DNA of 64,000 bases, from NCBI RefSeq assembly GCF_025823185.1, contig NZ_JACKVK010000020.1:62001-126000 (forward strand), written 5' to 3'. The position numbers and the translations under genes were made by a program. The notes under the pieces were generated by a model. That model was not told where the DNA came from. It saw only the letters and a program-made list of their open reading frames with translations, and did no database searches. Positions 49,227-64,000 of this stretch are shown here, in pieces. The stretch is from Mycobacterium yunnanensis. GTDB taxonomy: Bacteria > Actinomycetota > Actinomycetes > Mycobacteriales > Mycobacteriaceae. Positions within the stretch are counted from its first letter, which is position 1; every line of letters begins with the position of its first letter.

Positions 49227-50579
49227 TCAGGCCCCCAGCAGTGCCTGGCCGCACACCCGAATGGTGTTGCCGGTGACGGCGTTGCTCGCCGGGCTGGCGA
49301 AGTAGGCGATGGCCTCGGCGACGTCGACTGGCTGACCGCCCTGGAACAACGAGTTCATCCGGCGACCCACCTCGCGGGTGGCCAGCGGGATGGCCTCGGT
49401 CATCTTGGTTTCGATGAACCCGGGGGCGACGGCGTTGATGGTGATGCCCTTCTCGCCGAAGACGGGAGCCAGCGCCTGGGTCATGCCAATCATCCCGGCC
49501 TTGGTGGCGGCGTAGTTCGTCTGGCCGCGGTTGCCCGCGATGCCCGCCATCGACGACAGGCCGACGATGCGGCCGCCATCGCCGATGGTGCCGTTGTCCA
49601 CCAGCCCTTGGGCGAGGCGTTGCGGGGCAAGGAGATTGACGGCGAGCACGGAGTCCCAGCGGCCCTCGTCCATGTTGGCGAGCAACTTGTCGCGGGTGAT
49701 GCCTGCGTTGTTGACCAGGATGTCGGCCTTGCCCGAGTAGTGCTCGCGCAGGTGCTCGGCGATCCGGTCGACCGCGTCGGCCGCAGTCACGTCGAGGGTC
49801 AGTGCGGTGCCGCCGATCTTGGTGGCGGTCTCGGCGAGGGCGTCGGCGGCCTGCTCGACGTCGATCGCCACCACCTTGGCCCCGTCCCGGGCGAAGACCT
49901 TGGCGATCTCGGCGCCGATGCCACGGGCGGCGCCGGTGATCAGTGCGACCTTGCCGTCGAGCGGCTTGTCCCAGTCGGCGGGCGGTACCGAGTCCTGGGC
50001 GTCGACGTAGAACACCTGGCCGTCGGTATAGGCGGACTTGCCCGACAGCAGGAACCGGAGCGTGGACTCCAGGCCGGTGGCGGCGGGCTTGGCGTCGCCG
50101 GCCAGGTAGACCAGGCCGATCGTCGCGCCGTGCTGAAGCTCCTTGCCCAGCGAGCGGGTGAAGCCCTCCAGCGCGCGCTGGGCGATGCGCTCGTCGACGC
50201 TGCCCGTCTGGTCGGGCGTGGTGCCGACGACGACGATGCGCGCGCTGGAGCCGATGTTGCGCATCACCGGGGTGAAGAAGTCGCGCAGTGCCTTGAGGCC
50301 CTCCGGGGTGGTGATGCCGGTGGCGTCGAAGACGAGGCCGCCGAAGGTGTCGGCCCAGCGGCCGCCTGCGTTGTTGCCGACCAGGTCGTAGTCCTCGGCC
50401 AGCGCGGCGCGCAGGGGTTCGGCGACGCGGCCATCGCCTCCGATCAGCAGGGGACCGGCCAGCGGCGGCTCACCGGCCTTGTAGCGGCGCAGGGTTTCCG
50501 GCTGCGGCACGCCGAGTTGCTTGGCCAGGAACGAGCCAGGTCCGGAGTTGACCACTTGCGAGAACAGGTCGGAAGCCAC
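49227..50579 (-). CDS. fabG4: 3-oxoacyl reductase FabG4
   Basis: The 450-residue enzyme is longer than standard FabG because it has an N-terminal flavodoxin-like domain (residues 1-200). A catalytic SDR domain follows, with VALITGAARGIGAEIAK, NNAGITRDKLL, and the Ser-Tyr-Lys set in GLSSMAGIAGNRGQTNYAATK (described by its ends). It reduces 3-oxoacyl-CoA with NADH. GTG 50579 gives VASDLFSQVVNSGPGSF, which matches FabG4. The promoter region is shared divergently with fadA2 and holds a palindrome at 50661-50676. Confidence 0.92.
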   Translation of the reverse strand: MASDLFSQVVNSGPGSFLAKQLGVPQPETLRRYKAGEPPLAGPLLIGGDGRVAEPLRAALAEDYDLVGNNAGGRWADTFGGLVFDATGITTPEGLKALRDFFTPVMRNIGSSARIVVVGTTPDQTGSVDERIAQRALEGFTRSLGKELQHGATIGLVYLAGDAKPAATGLESTLRFLLSGKSAYTDGQVFYVDAQDSVPPADWDKPLDGKVALITGAARGIGAEIAKVFARDGAKVVAIDVEQAADALAETATKIGGTALTLDVTAADAVDRIAEHLREHYSGKADILVNNAGITRDKLLANMDEGRWDSVLAVNLLAPQRLAQGLVDNGTIGDGGRIVGLSSMAGIAGNRGQTNYAATKAGMIGMTQALAPVFGEKGITINAVAPGFIETKMTEAIPLATREVGRRMNSLFQGGQPVDVAEAIAYFASPASNAVTGNTIRVCGQALLGA

Positions 50580-50660
50580 TGAGCTGCCTTTCGAGGAGAC
50601 GGGTAGTGCGTGCGGGAGTGGGGTACCCATGCCGCGCGAGTTTGTCGTATCGGTCACGAA

Positions 50661-50676
50661 CTTACTCCAGAGTAAG
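50661..50676. promoter_or_regulatory. operator candidate CTTACTC-CA-GAGTAAG in the fabG4/fadA2 divergent region
   Basis: The palindrome has 7-base arms and lies 55 bases upstream of fadA2 and 82 bases upstream of fabG4. The core TTACTC-N3-AGTAA is shared with the site before fadE5. Its overlap with a possible fadA2 -35 region suggests repression. Confidence 0.55.
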
Positions 50677-50730
50677 AACGGTGGGTAGTATGACGCTCGA
50701 CACCAGCAACCTCGACCAACGGAGATGAAC

Positions 50731-52044
50731 GTGGCCGACACCCAGTCGCCCAGCAAGGCAGCCCGTCGAGTGGCCATCCTCGGCGGAAACCGAATCCCCT
50801 TCGCGCGGTCCGACGGCGCCTACGCCAACGCGTCGAACCAGGACATGTTCACCGCCGCGCTCGGCGGGCTCGTCGACCGGTACGGCCTCGATGGCGAGCG
50901 GATCGGTGCCGTCGTCGGCGGCGCGGTGCTCAAGCACAGCCGCGACTTCAATCTGATGCGCGAGTGCGTCCTCGGCAGTGCGCTGTCGCCCTACACCCCG
51001 GCCTACGACCTGCAGCAGGCATGCGGGACGGGGCTGCAGTCGACCATCGCGGTCGCGAACGGCATCGCACTCGGGCAATACGACTCCGGTATCGCCGGCG
51101 GCGTCGACACCACCTCGGACGCACCCATCGCCTTCGGCGACGACCTGCGCCGCGTCCTGCTCGGGCTGCGCCGCGCCAAGTCCAACGTCGACCGGCTCAA
51201 GCTCGTCGGCAAGCTGCCCGCCGCCATCGGCGTGGAGATCCCCACCAACGGTGAGCCGCGCACCGGCCTGTCGATGGGCGAGCACGCCGCCATCACCGCC
51301 AAGGACTTCGGCGTCAAGCGCGTCGACCAGGACGCCCTGGCCGCGGCCAGTCACCAGAACATGGCCGCCGCCTACGACCGCGGCTTCTTCGACGACCTGG
51401 TGACGCCGTTCCTCGGCCTGTACCGCGACAACAACCTGCGCGCCGACTCCTCGGCCGAGAAGCTGGCCAAGCTCAAGCCGGTCTTCGGCGTGAAGAACGG
51501 CGACGCCACGATGACGGCGGGCAACTCGACCCCGCTGACCGACGGCGCATCGGTTGCGCTGCTGGCCAGTGAGGAGTGGGCGCAGGCGCACTCGATCCCC
51601 GTGCAGGCGTACTTCGTCGACGGCGAGACTGCGGCGGTCGACTACGTCAACGGCCCCGACGGGCTGCTGATGGCACCCACCTACGCGGTGCCGCGCCTGC
51701 TGGCCCGAAACGGTCTGACGCTGCAGGACTTCGATCTCTACGAGATCCACGAGGCGTTTGCCTCGGTGGTGCTGGCGACGCTGAGCGCGTGGGAGTCCGA
51801 GGAGTACTGCAAGGAGCGCCTCGGGCTGGACGCGGCGCTGGGCAGCATCGACCGGTCCAAGCTCAACGTCAACGGCTCCTCGCTGGCGGCGGGCCACCCG
51901 TTCGCGGCCACCGGCGGCCGCATCGTCGCCCAGCTGGCCAAGCAGCTCGCCGAGAAGAAGGCTCAGACGGGCAAGCCGGTGCGCGGGCTGATCTCGATCT
52001 GCGCGGCCGGCGGCCAGGGCGTCACGGCCATTCTGGAAGCGTGA
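50731..52044 (+). CDS. fadA2: acetyl-CoA acetyltransferase/thiolase FadA2
   Basis: The 437-residue thiolase has the acyl-accepting Cys in LQQACGTGLQST, the His in YEIHEAFASV, the NGSSLAAGHPFAATGG motif and the second Cys in SICAAGGQG. It cleaves 3-oxoacyl-CoA to acetyl-CoA plus shortened acyl-CoA. GTG 50731 is preferred to ATG 50725 because GGAG at 50721-50724 is correctly spaced only for the GTG. A strong terminator follows the gene. Confidence 0.9.
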   Translation: MADTQSPSKAARRVAILGGNRIPFARSDGAYANASNQDMFTAALGGLVDRYGLDGERIGAVVGGAVLKHSRDFNLMRECVLGSALSPYTPAYDLQQACGTGLQSTIAVANGIALGQYDSGIAGGVDTTSDAPIAFGDDLRRVLLGLRRAKSNVDRLKLVGKLPAAIGVEIPTNGEPRTGLSMGEHAAITAKDFGVKRVDQDALAAASHQNMAAAYDRGFFDDLVTPFLGLYRDNNLRADSSAEKLAKLKPVFGVKNGDATMTAGNSTPLTDGASVALLASEEWAQAHSIPVQAYFVDGETAAVDYVNGPDGLLMAPTYAVPRLLARNGLTLQDFDLYEIHEAFASVVLATLSAWESEEYCKERLGLDAALGSIDRSKLNVNGSSLAAGHPFAATGGRIVAQLAKQLAEKKAQTGKPVRGLISICAAGGQGVTAILEA

Positions 52045-52089
52045 GAATCGGGGTGTAACGCTCCGGCGCCACCCGTCGATACCCGTTGT

Positions 52090-52137
52090 AGCCCCGTGCT
52101 GCCGTCAGACCCCCCGACCCGACGGCAACACGGGGCT
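52090..52137 (+). terminator. intrinsic terminator after fadA2
   Basis: The arms AGCCCCGTG...GCCGTC and GACGGC...CACGGGGCT (52090-52106 and 52121-52137) pair fully apart from a two-base internal mismatch, with a 14-base loop, and are followed by TCTTC. Confidence 0.75.
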
Positions 52138-52166
52138 TCTTCATGCGCTCGTGCTTCGATGGACCC

Positions 52167-53093
52167 GTGCAGATCTCGATGTTCGGTCAACTCGGCGACG
52201 CTGGTCGCGACGATCCGGTCGACGCGTGCGTGCAGAACCTCGCCATGCTGCGCGAGGAGGGCTTCGGACGGTTGTGGATGAGCCAGATGCCCTACGAGCC
52301 GGACCTTCTCACCGTCCTGGCCGTGGCAGTGCGCGAGGTTCCCGACATCGAGGTGGCCACCGGCGTGGTCCCCATCCAGAATCAGCACCCCATGCAGATG
52401 GCGCAGCGTGCTCTGACCGTCAGCCTGGTGTCGCACGGGCGCCTCATCCTGGGCCTCGGCATGACGCATCAGGCCGTCACCGAGGGCATGTGGGGCATCC
52501 CCTGGGACAAGCCGGTGCGCAGGCTCAACGAGTTCCTCGACGGGTTGCTGCCGCTGCTGGCGGGTCAGGCCGCCGACGCGACGGGCCAGATTCTCACCAC
52601 CAGGGGCGCCTTGATGATTCCCGGTGCGCCGCGGCCCGACGTCTACGTCGCGGCTCTGGGCCCGCAGCTGCTCAAGATCGCCGGCCGCCGGACGGCAGGC
52701 ACCTGCACCTGGATGACGGGCCCGAAGACGCTCGCTGGGCACGTCGCCCCGACGCTGCGGCAGGCAGCCGCCGACGCCGGCCGTTCCGAGACCGCGGTAC
52801 GCGTGGTGGCAGCCCTGCCGGTGTGCGTCACCGACGACGTCGACGCTGCCCGCAGACAGGCCGCCGAGCAGTTCAAGATGTACGGCGTGCTGCCGTCCTA
52901 TCGCGCCATGCTCGACCGCGAGGGCTACGCCGGACCGGAGGACGCCGCGATCATCGGCGACGAGGCGACGGTCTGGGACCGGCTCTCGGAATTGAAGGCG
53001 GCCGGGGTCGACGAGTACGTCGCCGCGACGTTCGACCCGACGCCGGAGGGCAGGGCCCGTACCCGCGCGGCGCTGCGCAGCGTCGACGCCTAG
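52167..53093 (+). CDS. LLM-class (probably F420-dependent) oxidoreductase
   Basis: The 308-residue bacterial-luciferase-like barrel protein starts MQISMFGQLGDAGR and has VATGVVPIQNQHPMQMAQ and LILGLGMTHQ, which are typical of mycobacterial F420-linked LLM enzymes. The substrate is unknown. GTG 52167 is preferred because ATG 52143 lies at the foot of the fadA2 terminator. The stop shares CTAG with the convergent esterase gene. It interrupts the fadA2-fadE5 neighbourhood relative to M. tuberculosis. Confidence 0.83.
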   Translation: MQISMFGQLGDAGRDDPVDACVQNLAMLREEGFGRLWMSQMPYEPDLLTVLAVAVREVPDIEVATGVVPIQNQHPMQMAQRALTVSLVSHGRLILGLGMTHQAVTEGMWGIPWDKPVRRLNEFLDGLLPLLAGQAADATGQILTTRGALMIPGAPRPDVYVAALGPQLLKIAGRRTAGTCTWMTGPKTLAGHVAPTLRQAAADAGRSETAVRVVAALPVCVTDDVDAARRQAAEQFKMYGVLPSYRAMLDREGYAGPEDAAIIGDEATVWDRLSELKAAGVDEYVAATFDPTPEGRARTRAALRSVDA

Positions 53094-54505
53094 CTCTTGG
53101 CGACCGGCGCTCCCGGCGGCAGCGGCACGGCAGGCACACCGGGGGTGTGGATCGCGCCCGCCAACCACGGGAGCGACGCGGTGAACACCTGGGTGGCCAA
53201 CGGCCAGTCGTGGCGACCCGTCGTCGGCACCACCGAGCAGATGATGCCGTTGGCCCTGCCGAGACCGCACAGCGTGTTCGCGGCCTGCGTCTGGTCGGTG
53301 GGCATGCCGTCCGCGTCCCGTCCGCCGAGCCCGACGGCGCCGTCGCTGTGCGGCATGGTGAACTTCTTGGGCGCGTCGGTCGAGATCGCGAACCAGCCCG
53401 CGACTCCCTGGTAGGGGCCATGTTTGGCCATCACGGTCGAGGGGTCGAACTGGGCCCACGCGGCGGCGTCGCCGCCGTAGAGCCGGGCCACCGTCTGATC
53501 CTTGGTGCCGGCATTGGGGCCGGTGTCGCCCGCGATGTCGACGAAGCTGCTGAACAATTCGGGGTGCATGACGGTCAGGTCGACCGCGCAGGTACCGCCC
53601 ATCGACCAGCCGACGATGCCCCAGTCCGCACTGGCCGTACTTGTGCCGAAGTGCTCGTCGACGTAGGGCACGACGTCCTTGGTGAGATGGTCGGCGACGT
53701 TGCCGCGTACCCCGTTGACGCATTCGGTGTCGTTGTTGAACGAACCGCCGGAGTCGACGAACACCAGTACTGGCGCGTTGCCGCCATGGGATTGGGCGAA
53801 GGAGTCGACGATGGCCGCGGCGTTACCGGTGCGTAGCCAGTCGGCGGGGGTGTTGAACTCGCCGCCGATCATCATCACCACGGGCAGTTTGGGTGCGGGA
53901 TTGGTGGCGAACCACCGCGGCGGAAGGTAGACCAGCTCGCTGCGGTGCTTGAATCCCGAAGCGTCCGAAGGGATGTCGACCTGGACGACGCTGCCGTGGT
54001 CGAGCACGGTGCCGGCCTTCTGCATGGCCGTCACGGTGTCGAGGTCCGTTTCGTCGGGCAGCGGGCCCGCGGTCAGTTGGTTCCACGCGATCTGCACGGT
54101 GGGGAAGTAACCGACCCAGGTGTTGAGCGCCAGGCCGGTGCTCACCAGGCACAGGGGGACGGCGGCGACCGCCGCGGCGCGGCGCCACCTGATTCCGCGC
54201 CACCCGAAGATCGCCGCGGCGAGCGCGAAACCCGTCAACCCGGTCCACACCCACAGGGAGTCGGGCGCGGGGTCACCCGCCATGCCCTGGGAGTCGACGT
54301 ACCAGTGGGTCCACGCCGCGACGCCGAGCCCCACCACGGCCGCCGCGGGCAGCCACACCAGACGCCACCGGCGCGTACGCCAGCCGATCGCGGCGACGAG
54401 CACCACGACGGCGACGATCTGCACCGTCAGCGGCAGCCAGCCGTGCAGGAGTGACAGTCCGTGGCGGTAGGTGGCAGGGGCGTCGTCGGCGGCCAGGAAG
54501 TGCAC
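53090..54505 (-). CDS. membrane-anchored esterase (antigen-85-like hydrolase fold)
   Basis: The 471-residue protein has four N-terminal membrane helices (residues about 20-150) and an extracellular alpha/beta hydrolase domain. That domain has GWSMGGTCAVDLT (Ser nucleophile) and a C-terminal His in TTGRHDWPLA. The domain belongs to the esterase family that includes mycolyltransferases. It may act on envelope lipid esters. The start is GTG at 54505. It is followed by no obvious partner; a terminator for fadE5 lies between it and fadE5. Confidence 0.8.
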   Translation of the reverse strand: MHFLAADDAPATYRHGLSLLHGWLPLTVQIVAVVVLVAAIGWRTRRWRLVWLPAAAVVGLGVAAWTHWYVDSQGMAGDPAPDSLWVWTGLTGFALAAAIFGWRGIRWRRAAAVAAVPLCLVSTGLALNTWVGYFPTVQIAWNQLTAGPLPDETDLDTVTAMQKAGTVLDHGSVVQVDIPSDASGFKHRSELVYLPPRWFATNPAPKLPVVMMIGGEFNTPADWLRTGNAAAIVDSFAQSHGGNAPVLVFVDSGGSFNNDTECVNGVRGNVADHLTKDVVPYVDEHFGTSTASADWGIVGWSMGGTCAVDLTVMHPELFSSFVDIAGDTGPNAGTKDQTVARLYGGDAAAWAQFDPSTVMAKHGPYQGVAGWFAISTDAPKKFTMPHSDGAVGLGGRDADGMPTDQTQAANTLCGLGRANGIICSVVPTTGRHDWPLATQVFTASLPWLAGAIHTPGVPAVPLPPGAPVAKS

Positions 54506-54563
54506 GTTTCCATCGTGTCAACCCAACCTGGGTGGCAGCTGTCCGCGCGCCATGAAACGCAAA

Positions 54564-54587
54564 GGGCCCCCGCCGCAGCGGGGGCCC
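54564..54587 (-). terminator. intrinsic terminator of fadE5
   Basis: A perfect 10-base GC stem (GGGCCCCCGC / GCGGGGGCCC) with a 4-base loop lies 18 bases beyond the fadE5 stop. On the minus strand it is followed by TTTGCG. Confidence 0.78.
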
Positions 54588-54604
54588 GAGCGCGTGTCGT
54601 CGAC

Positions 54605-56440
54605 TTAGAACGCAGCCTCGTCGAGTTCCATCACTTCGTTGTCGATGTTGTCCAGCACCGTCCGCGTGCTGGCGAGCAGGGGCAGGAAGTTCTTCGCGAA
54701 GAACGACGCCACGGCGATCTTGCCCTCGTAGAAGGACTTGTCCGCACCGGTCGCACCCTGGTCGAGGGCGGCGATGGCGACGACGGCCTGCTTCTGCAGC
54801 AGCCAGCCGAGCACCAGGTCGCCGACGCTCATCAGGAAGCGCACCGAGCCCAGGCCCACCTTGTAGATGTTGGCCGAATCCTCCTGGGCCGACATCAGGT
54901 AACCGGTCAGCGTCGCGGCCATGCCCTGGACGTCGGCCAAGGCGTTGGCCAGCAGCTCGCGCTCGGCCTTGAGCCGGCCGTTGCCGGACTCGTTCTTGAC
55001 GAACTGCTCGATCTCATTGGCGACGTAACCCAGCGCAACACCCTTGTCGCGGACGATCTTCCGGAAGAAGAAGTCCTGCGCCTGGATGGCGGTGGTGCCC
55101 TCGTAGAGCGAGTCGATCTTGGCGTCGCGGATGTACTGCTCGACCGGGTAGTCCTGCAGGAAGCCGGATCCGCCGAAGGTCTGCAGGCTTTCGGTGAGCT
55201 TGGCGTACGCCTGCTCGGAGCCGACACCCTTGACGATCGGGAGCAGGAGGTCGTTGACCTTGCCTGCCAGTTCGGGGTCGACGCCGTGGACGGCCTTGGC
55301 GACCTCGGCGTCCTGGAACGTCGCGGTGTAGAGGTACAGCGCGCGAAGCGATTCCGCGTAGGCCTTCTGGGTCATCAGCGAGCGACGCACGTCGGGATGA
55401 TGCGTGATGGACACGCGCGGCGCGGTCTTGTCCGTCATCTGGGTCAGGTCGGCACCCTGGATGCGGCTCTTGGCGTACTCGAGCGCGTTCAAGTAGCCGG
55501 TCGACAGCGTGGCGATTGCCTTGGTGCCCACCATCATTCGGGCCTGCTCGATGACCTCGAACATCTGCGCGATGCCGTTGTGCACCTCGCCGACGAGCCA
55601 ACCGACGGCCGGGGTGCCGTGCTGGCCGAGGGACAGCTCACAGGTTGCGGAGACCTTGAGGCCCATCTTGTGCTCGACGTTGGTGACGTAGACGCCGTTG
55701 CGCTCGCCGGGCTCACCGGTTTCGAAGTCGAAGTGGTACTTCGGCACGAAGAACAGCGACAGACCCTTGGTGCCGGGACCGGCGCCCTCGGGGCGGGCCA
55801 GCACGAGGTGCAGGATGTTCTCGCCGAGGTCGTCGGCGTCACCGGAGGTGATGAAGCGCTTGACGCCGTCGAGGTGCCAGGTGCCGTCGGGCTGCTGGAC
55901 GGCCTTCGTGCGGCCGGCGCCGACGTCGGAACCGGCGTCGGGCTCGGTGAGCACCATGGTGGAGGTCCAGCCGCGCTCGGCGGCGAGGATGGCCCACTTC
56001 TTCTGCTCTTCGGTGGCCTGGTTGTACATGATCTGCGCGAAGCCGGCGCCCATCGAGTACATGTAGACCGCCGGGTTGGCGCCGAGGACGCTCTCCATCA
56101 GGGCCCACTGCAGGGCGCGCGGCATCGGCATGCCGCCGAGCTCCTCGTCGAGGCCGATCTTGTCCCAGCCGCCGTCGATGATGGTGCGGACCGACTTCTT
56201 GAAGGGCTCGGGCAGCTTCACGGTGTGGGTCTCGGGATCGAACACCGGCGGGTTGCGGTCACCGTCGGCGAACGAATCGGCGATGGGTCCCTCGGCCAGC
56301 CGGGTGATCTCGGCCAGCATCTCGCGGGCGGTGTCGCCGTCGAGGTCGCCGTAGGCACCCTCGCCGAGCACCTTGTCCATACCGAACACCTCGAAGAGGT
56401 TGAACAGCTGGTCACGGACGTTGCTCTTGTAATGGCTCAC
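54605..56440 (-). CDS. fadE5: acyl-CoA dehydrogenase FadE5
   Basis: The 611-residue flavoenzyme begins MSHYKSNVRDQLFNLFEV and has TEPDAGSDVGAGRTK (FAD contact) and the catalytic Glu in LYEGTTAIQ. A helical C-terminal domain is also present. M. tuberculosis FadE5 is the same length, broad in chain length, and encoded near fadA2-fabG4-htdX in the same order. It forms a paralogous pair with the product of 25616-27451. The promoter region has an operator-like motif shared with fabG4/fadA2. Confidence 0.92.
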   Translation of the reverse strand: MSHYKSNVRDQLFNLFEVFGMDKVLGEGAYGDLDGDTAREMLAEITRLAEGPIADSFADGDRNPPVFDPETHTVKLPEPFKKSVRTIIDGGWDKIGLDEELGGMPMPRALQWALMESVLGANPAVYMYSMGAGFAQIMYNQATEEQKKWAILAAERGWTSTMVLTEPDAGSDVGAGRTKAVQQPDGTWHLDGVKRFITSGDADDLGENILHLVLARPEGAGPGTKGLSLFFVPKYHFDFETGEPGERNGVYVTNVEHKMGLKVSATCELSLGQHGTPAVGWLVGEVHNGIAQMFEVIEQARMMVGTKAIATLSTGYLNALEYAKSRIQGADLTQMTDKTAPRVSITHHPDVRRSLMTQKAYAESLRALYLYTATFQDAEVAKAVHGVDPELAGKVNDLLLPIVKGVGSEQAYAKLTESLQTFGGSGFLQDYPVEQYIRDAKIDSLYEGTTAIQAQDFFFRKIVRDKGVALGYVANEIEQFVKNESGNGRLKAERELLANALADVQGMAATLTGYLMSAQEDSANIYKVGLGSVRFLMSVGDLVLGWLLQKQAVVAIAALDQGATGADKSFYEGKIAVASFFAKNFLPLLASTRTVLDNIDNEVMELDEAAF

Positions 56441-56486
56441 GAATTCTCCTCGATGAGATGCCGTCTGCGGTTGGGTACTCGGGCTA

Positions 56487-56504
56487 AGTTACCCACCAGT
56501 AACT
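56487..56504. promoter_or_regulatory. operator candidate AGTTAC-N6-GTAACT upstream of fadE5
   Basis: The palindrome has perfect 6-base arms 47 bases before the fadE5 start. The 14-base core TTACCCACCAGTAA follows the same TTACYC-N3-AGTAA pattern as the fabG4/fadA2 site. A weaker copy, ATACCGGCAGGTAA, follows at 56515-56528. Confidence 0.55.
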
Positions 56505-56687
56505 GCCGCCAACTATACCGGCAGGTAACTTGTTCGCAAAGCAGTGTCGAGCAAATTTTCGCTGGCTAACCAACCCGACGGTTGATTGGGCCTGGCTTCG
56601 CACGTCTTCAGGCACCCTGACCTGGGCATACGACCCAATGTGATGTCTGCCACGAGGGCCCCCAGCACGCCCGTTAGGGTGAGGCGC

Positions 56688-57767
56688 ATGAGGCGTGTGG
56701 TGGTCTGGGGAACGGGAAACATGGGCTCGACGGCGATCCGTTCGACGCTGGCGTTTCCCGGTTTGGAGCTGGCCGGGGTGATCACCTCCGCCGCCGCCAA
56801 GGCCGGGCGCGACGCCGCCTCGTTCGCCGGCCTGCCCGACGACACCGGCGTGCACGCCACCACCGACGTCGACGCCGCGCTCGCCGACTGCGACGCGGTC
56901 GCCTACATGGCCTCCGGTGACATCCGCCCCGACGACGCCGTGGCCGACATCGAGCGCTGCCTGCTGGCCGGCGCACACGTCGTCACGCCGTCGCTCTACT
57001 CCCTCTACGACCCGCGTTCCGCGCCACGGGACTGGGTCGACCGACTGACCGCCGCCGCCGAGCGTGGCAACGCCACGCTTCTGGTCAGCGGCGTCGACCC
57101 CGGCTGGGCCAACGACGCGCTCGCCGTCATGGCCGCCGGGCTGTGCACCCGCATCAGGACGATCCACTGCCAAGAGATCTTCGACTACTCCACCTACGAC
57201 CAGCCCCATGCCGTCCGGGTCAGCTGCGGTTTCGGTGGCGCCATGGACGAGACGCCCATGATGCTGCTGCCGTCGATCCCGACGATGGTGTGGGGCGGCA
57301 ACATCCGACTGATCGGCCGCGGCCTGGGCCTGGAGATCGACGACATCACCGAGGTGGTGGAACGTCGACCGCTCGAGGAGTCGGTCGAGAACGTCATGGG
57401 TCGCTTCGAGAAGGGCACCCAGGGCGCGTTCCGGCTGAAGATCATCGGGTGGTCCGGCGGTCTCGACCGAATCGTCGTCGACCACGTCACCCGCATCGAC
57501 CCGGCGTGTGCGCCGGACTGGCCCCAACCCGACGAGGGCGTCGGCGAGCACCGCGTGTTCGTCGACGGCGATCCTCAGCTGACCATCGTCAGCCGTGCCG
57601 ACGTGCCCGGCGGGACCCGCGCCGACGGGGGCAACACCACCGCCGCCAACCGACTCCTCGGCGCGATCGAATGGCTCGCCACCCAGAAGCCCGGCCTCTA
57701 CGACGGCCTCGACGTGCCGCTGCATCCGCCGCTGGCCGCCGAGGTCGAGGCCACCCGCTGGGCCTGA
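56688..57767 (+). CDS. NAD(P)-binding oxidoreductase of the dihydrodipicolinate-reductase fold
   Basis: The 359-residue protein starts MRRVVVWGTGNMGSTAIR, a Rossmann nucleotide-binding motif. The C-terminal domain resembles DapB-type and 2,4-diaminopentanoate dehydrogenase-like proteins of mycobacteria. A lysine pathway role is unlikely because it is far longer than DapB. In M. smegmatis a protein of this kind lies between FadE5 and the polyphleate PKS as I recall it. ATG 56688 has GAGG just upstream. The stop abuts the convergent PKS stop with no gap. Confidence 0.78.
   Translation: MRRVVVWGTGNMGSTAIRSTLAFPGLELAGVITSAAAKAGRDAASFAGLPDDTGVHATTDVDAALADCDAVAYMASGDIRPDDAVADIERCLLAGAHVVTPSLYSLYDPRSAPRDWVDRLTAAAERGNATLLVSGVDPGWANDALAVMAAGLCTRIRTIHCQEIFDYSTYDQPHAVRVSCGFGGAMDETPMMLLPSIPTMVWGGNIRLIGRGLGLEIDDITEVVERRPLEESVENVMGRFEKGTQGAFRLKIIGWSGGLDRIVVDHVTRIDPACAPDWPQPDEGVGEHRVFVDGDPQLTIVSRADVPGGTRADGGNTTAANRLLGAIEWLATQKPGLYDGLDVPLHPPLAAEVEATRWA

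Positions 57768-64000
<6,233 letters not shown>

Noticed and set aside
54461..56569. Long open frame of about 700 codons opposite fadE5
   Set aside because: It is antisense to a fully conserved 611-residue enzyme; the translation is low-complexity Val/Gly/Asp/Arg and has no domain. Such frames are common in high-GC DNA.

Overview
The window is high-GC actinobacterial DNA. Its gene content is characteristic of a mycobacterium, most likely a rapid grower of the Mycolicibacterium type. Markers are AftD with the small DUF2613 protein, a TmaT-like mycolate acetyltransferase, a PgfA-like DUF3068 protein, LpqI, HtdX-FabG4-FadA2-FadE5, a WS/DGAT triacylglycerol synthase, and a polyketide synthase resembling that of the trehalose polyphleate locus. 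From memory of gene order (no alignment was run), the backbone follows the M. tuberculosis Rv0220-Rv0244c stretch, with accessory blocks inserted and some genes (for example echA1, fadE4, nrdB) missing.

Layout. 1-1643: a LysR regulator (cut by the window start) and an HSL-type hydrolase. 1654-8693: a phosphonate-use cluster. GntR regulator and HD-domain protein run leftward; an FAD amine oxidase, a PhnX-like phosphonatase and a four-gene ABC importer run rightward; a GntR-type palindrome lies between them. 8694-10010: septum-formation family protein. 10238-12881: LipC-like hydrolase and triacylglycerol synthase. 12890-13876: divergent MarR/Rid-family pair with two near-identical operators. 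14003-15424: secreted DUF4185 protein. 15444-19122: acyltransferase-FadD12-LipO operon behind a match to the KstR box. 19209-25302: secreted protein, two-subunit acyl-CoA dehydrogenase, DHFR-like protein, a BlaI-BlaR-SxxK hydrolase unit, and a TetR gene preceded by a coupled small ORF. 25616-27451: a FadE5 paralogue. 27537-36074: aldehyde dehydrogenase (with a second KstR-box match) and a cell-envelope block (methyltransferase, GT4, three membrane proteins, acetyltransferase). 36148-43006: acid-CoA ligase, phosphotriesterase-like lactonase, AftD and DUF2613 protein. 43046-48383: pseudokinase, LpqI homologue, TetR, ABC exporter. 48380-56440: HtdX-FabG4 / FadA2 / FadE5, sharing an operator-like motif and interrupted by an F420-type oxidoreductase and a membrane esterase. 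56688-64000: DapB-fold oxidoreductase and the C-terminal part of a KS-AT-DH-ER-KR-ACP polyketide synthase running off the right edge.

The genes work around two themes: lipid and sterol catabolism or storage (acyl-CoA dehydrogenases, FadD12, lipases, triacylglycerol synthase, thiolase) and building of the arabinan/mycolate envelope (AftD, TmaT, PgfA-like, LpqI, PKS). Phosphonate scavenging is the main accessory function. I saw no rRNA, tRNA, CRISPR array, insertion sequence or prophage. No gene-free stretch exceeds about 300 bases. Family names come from recalled motifs, not database searches.
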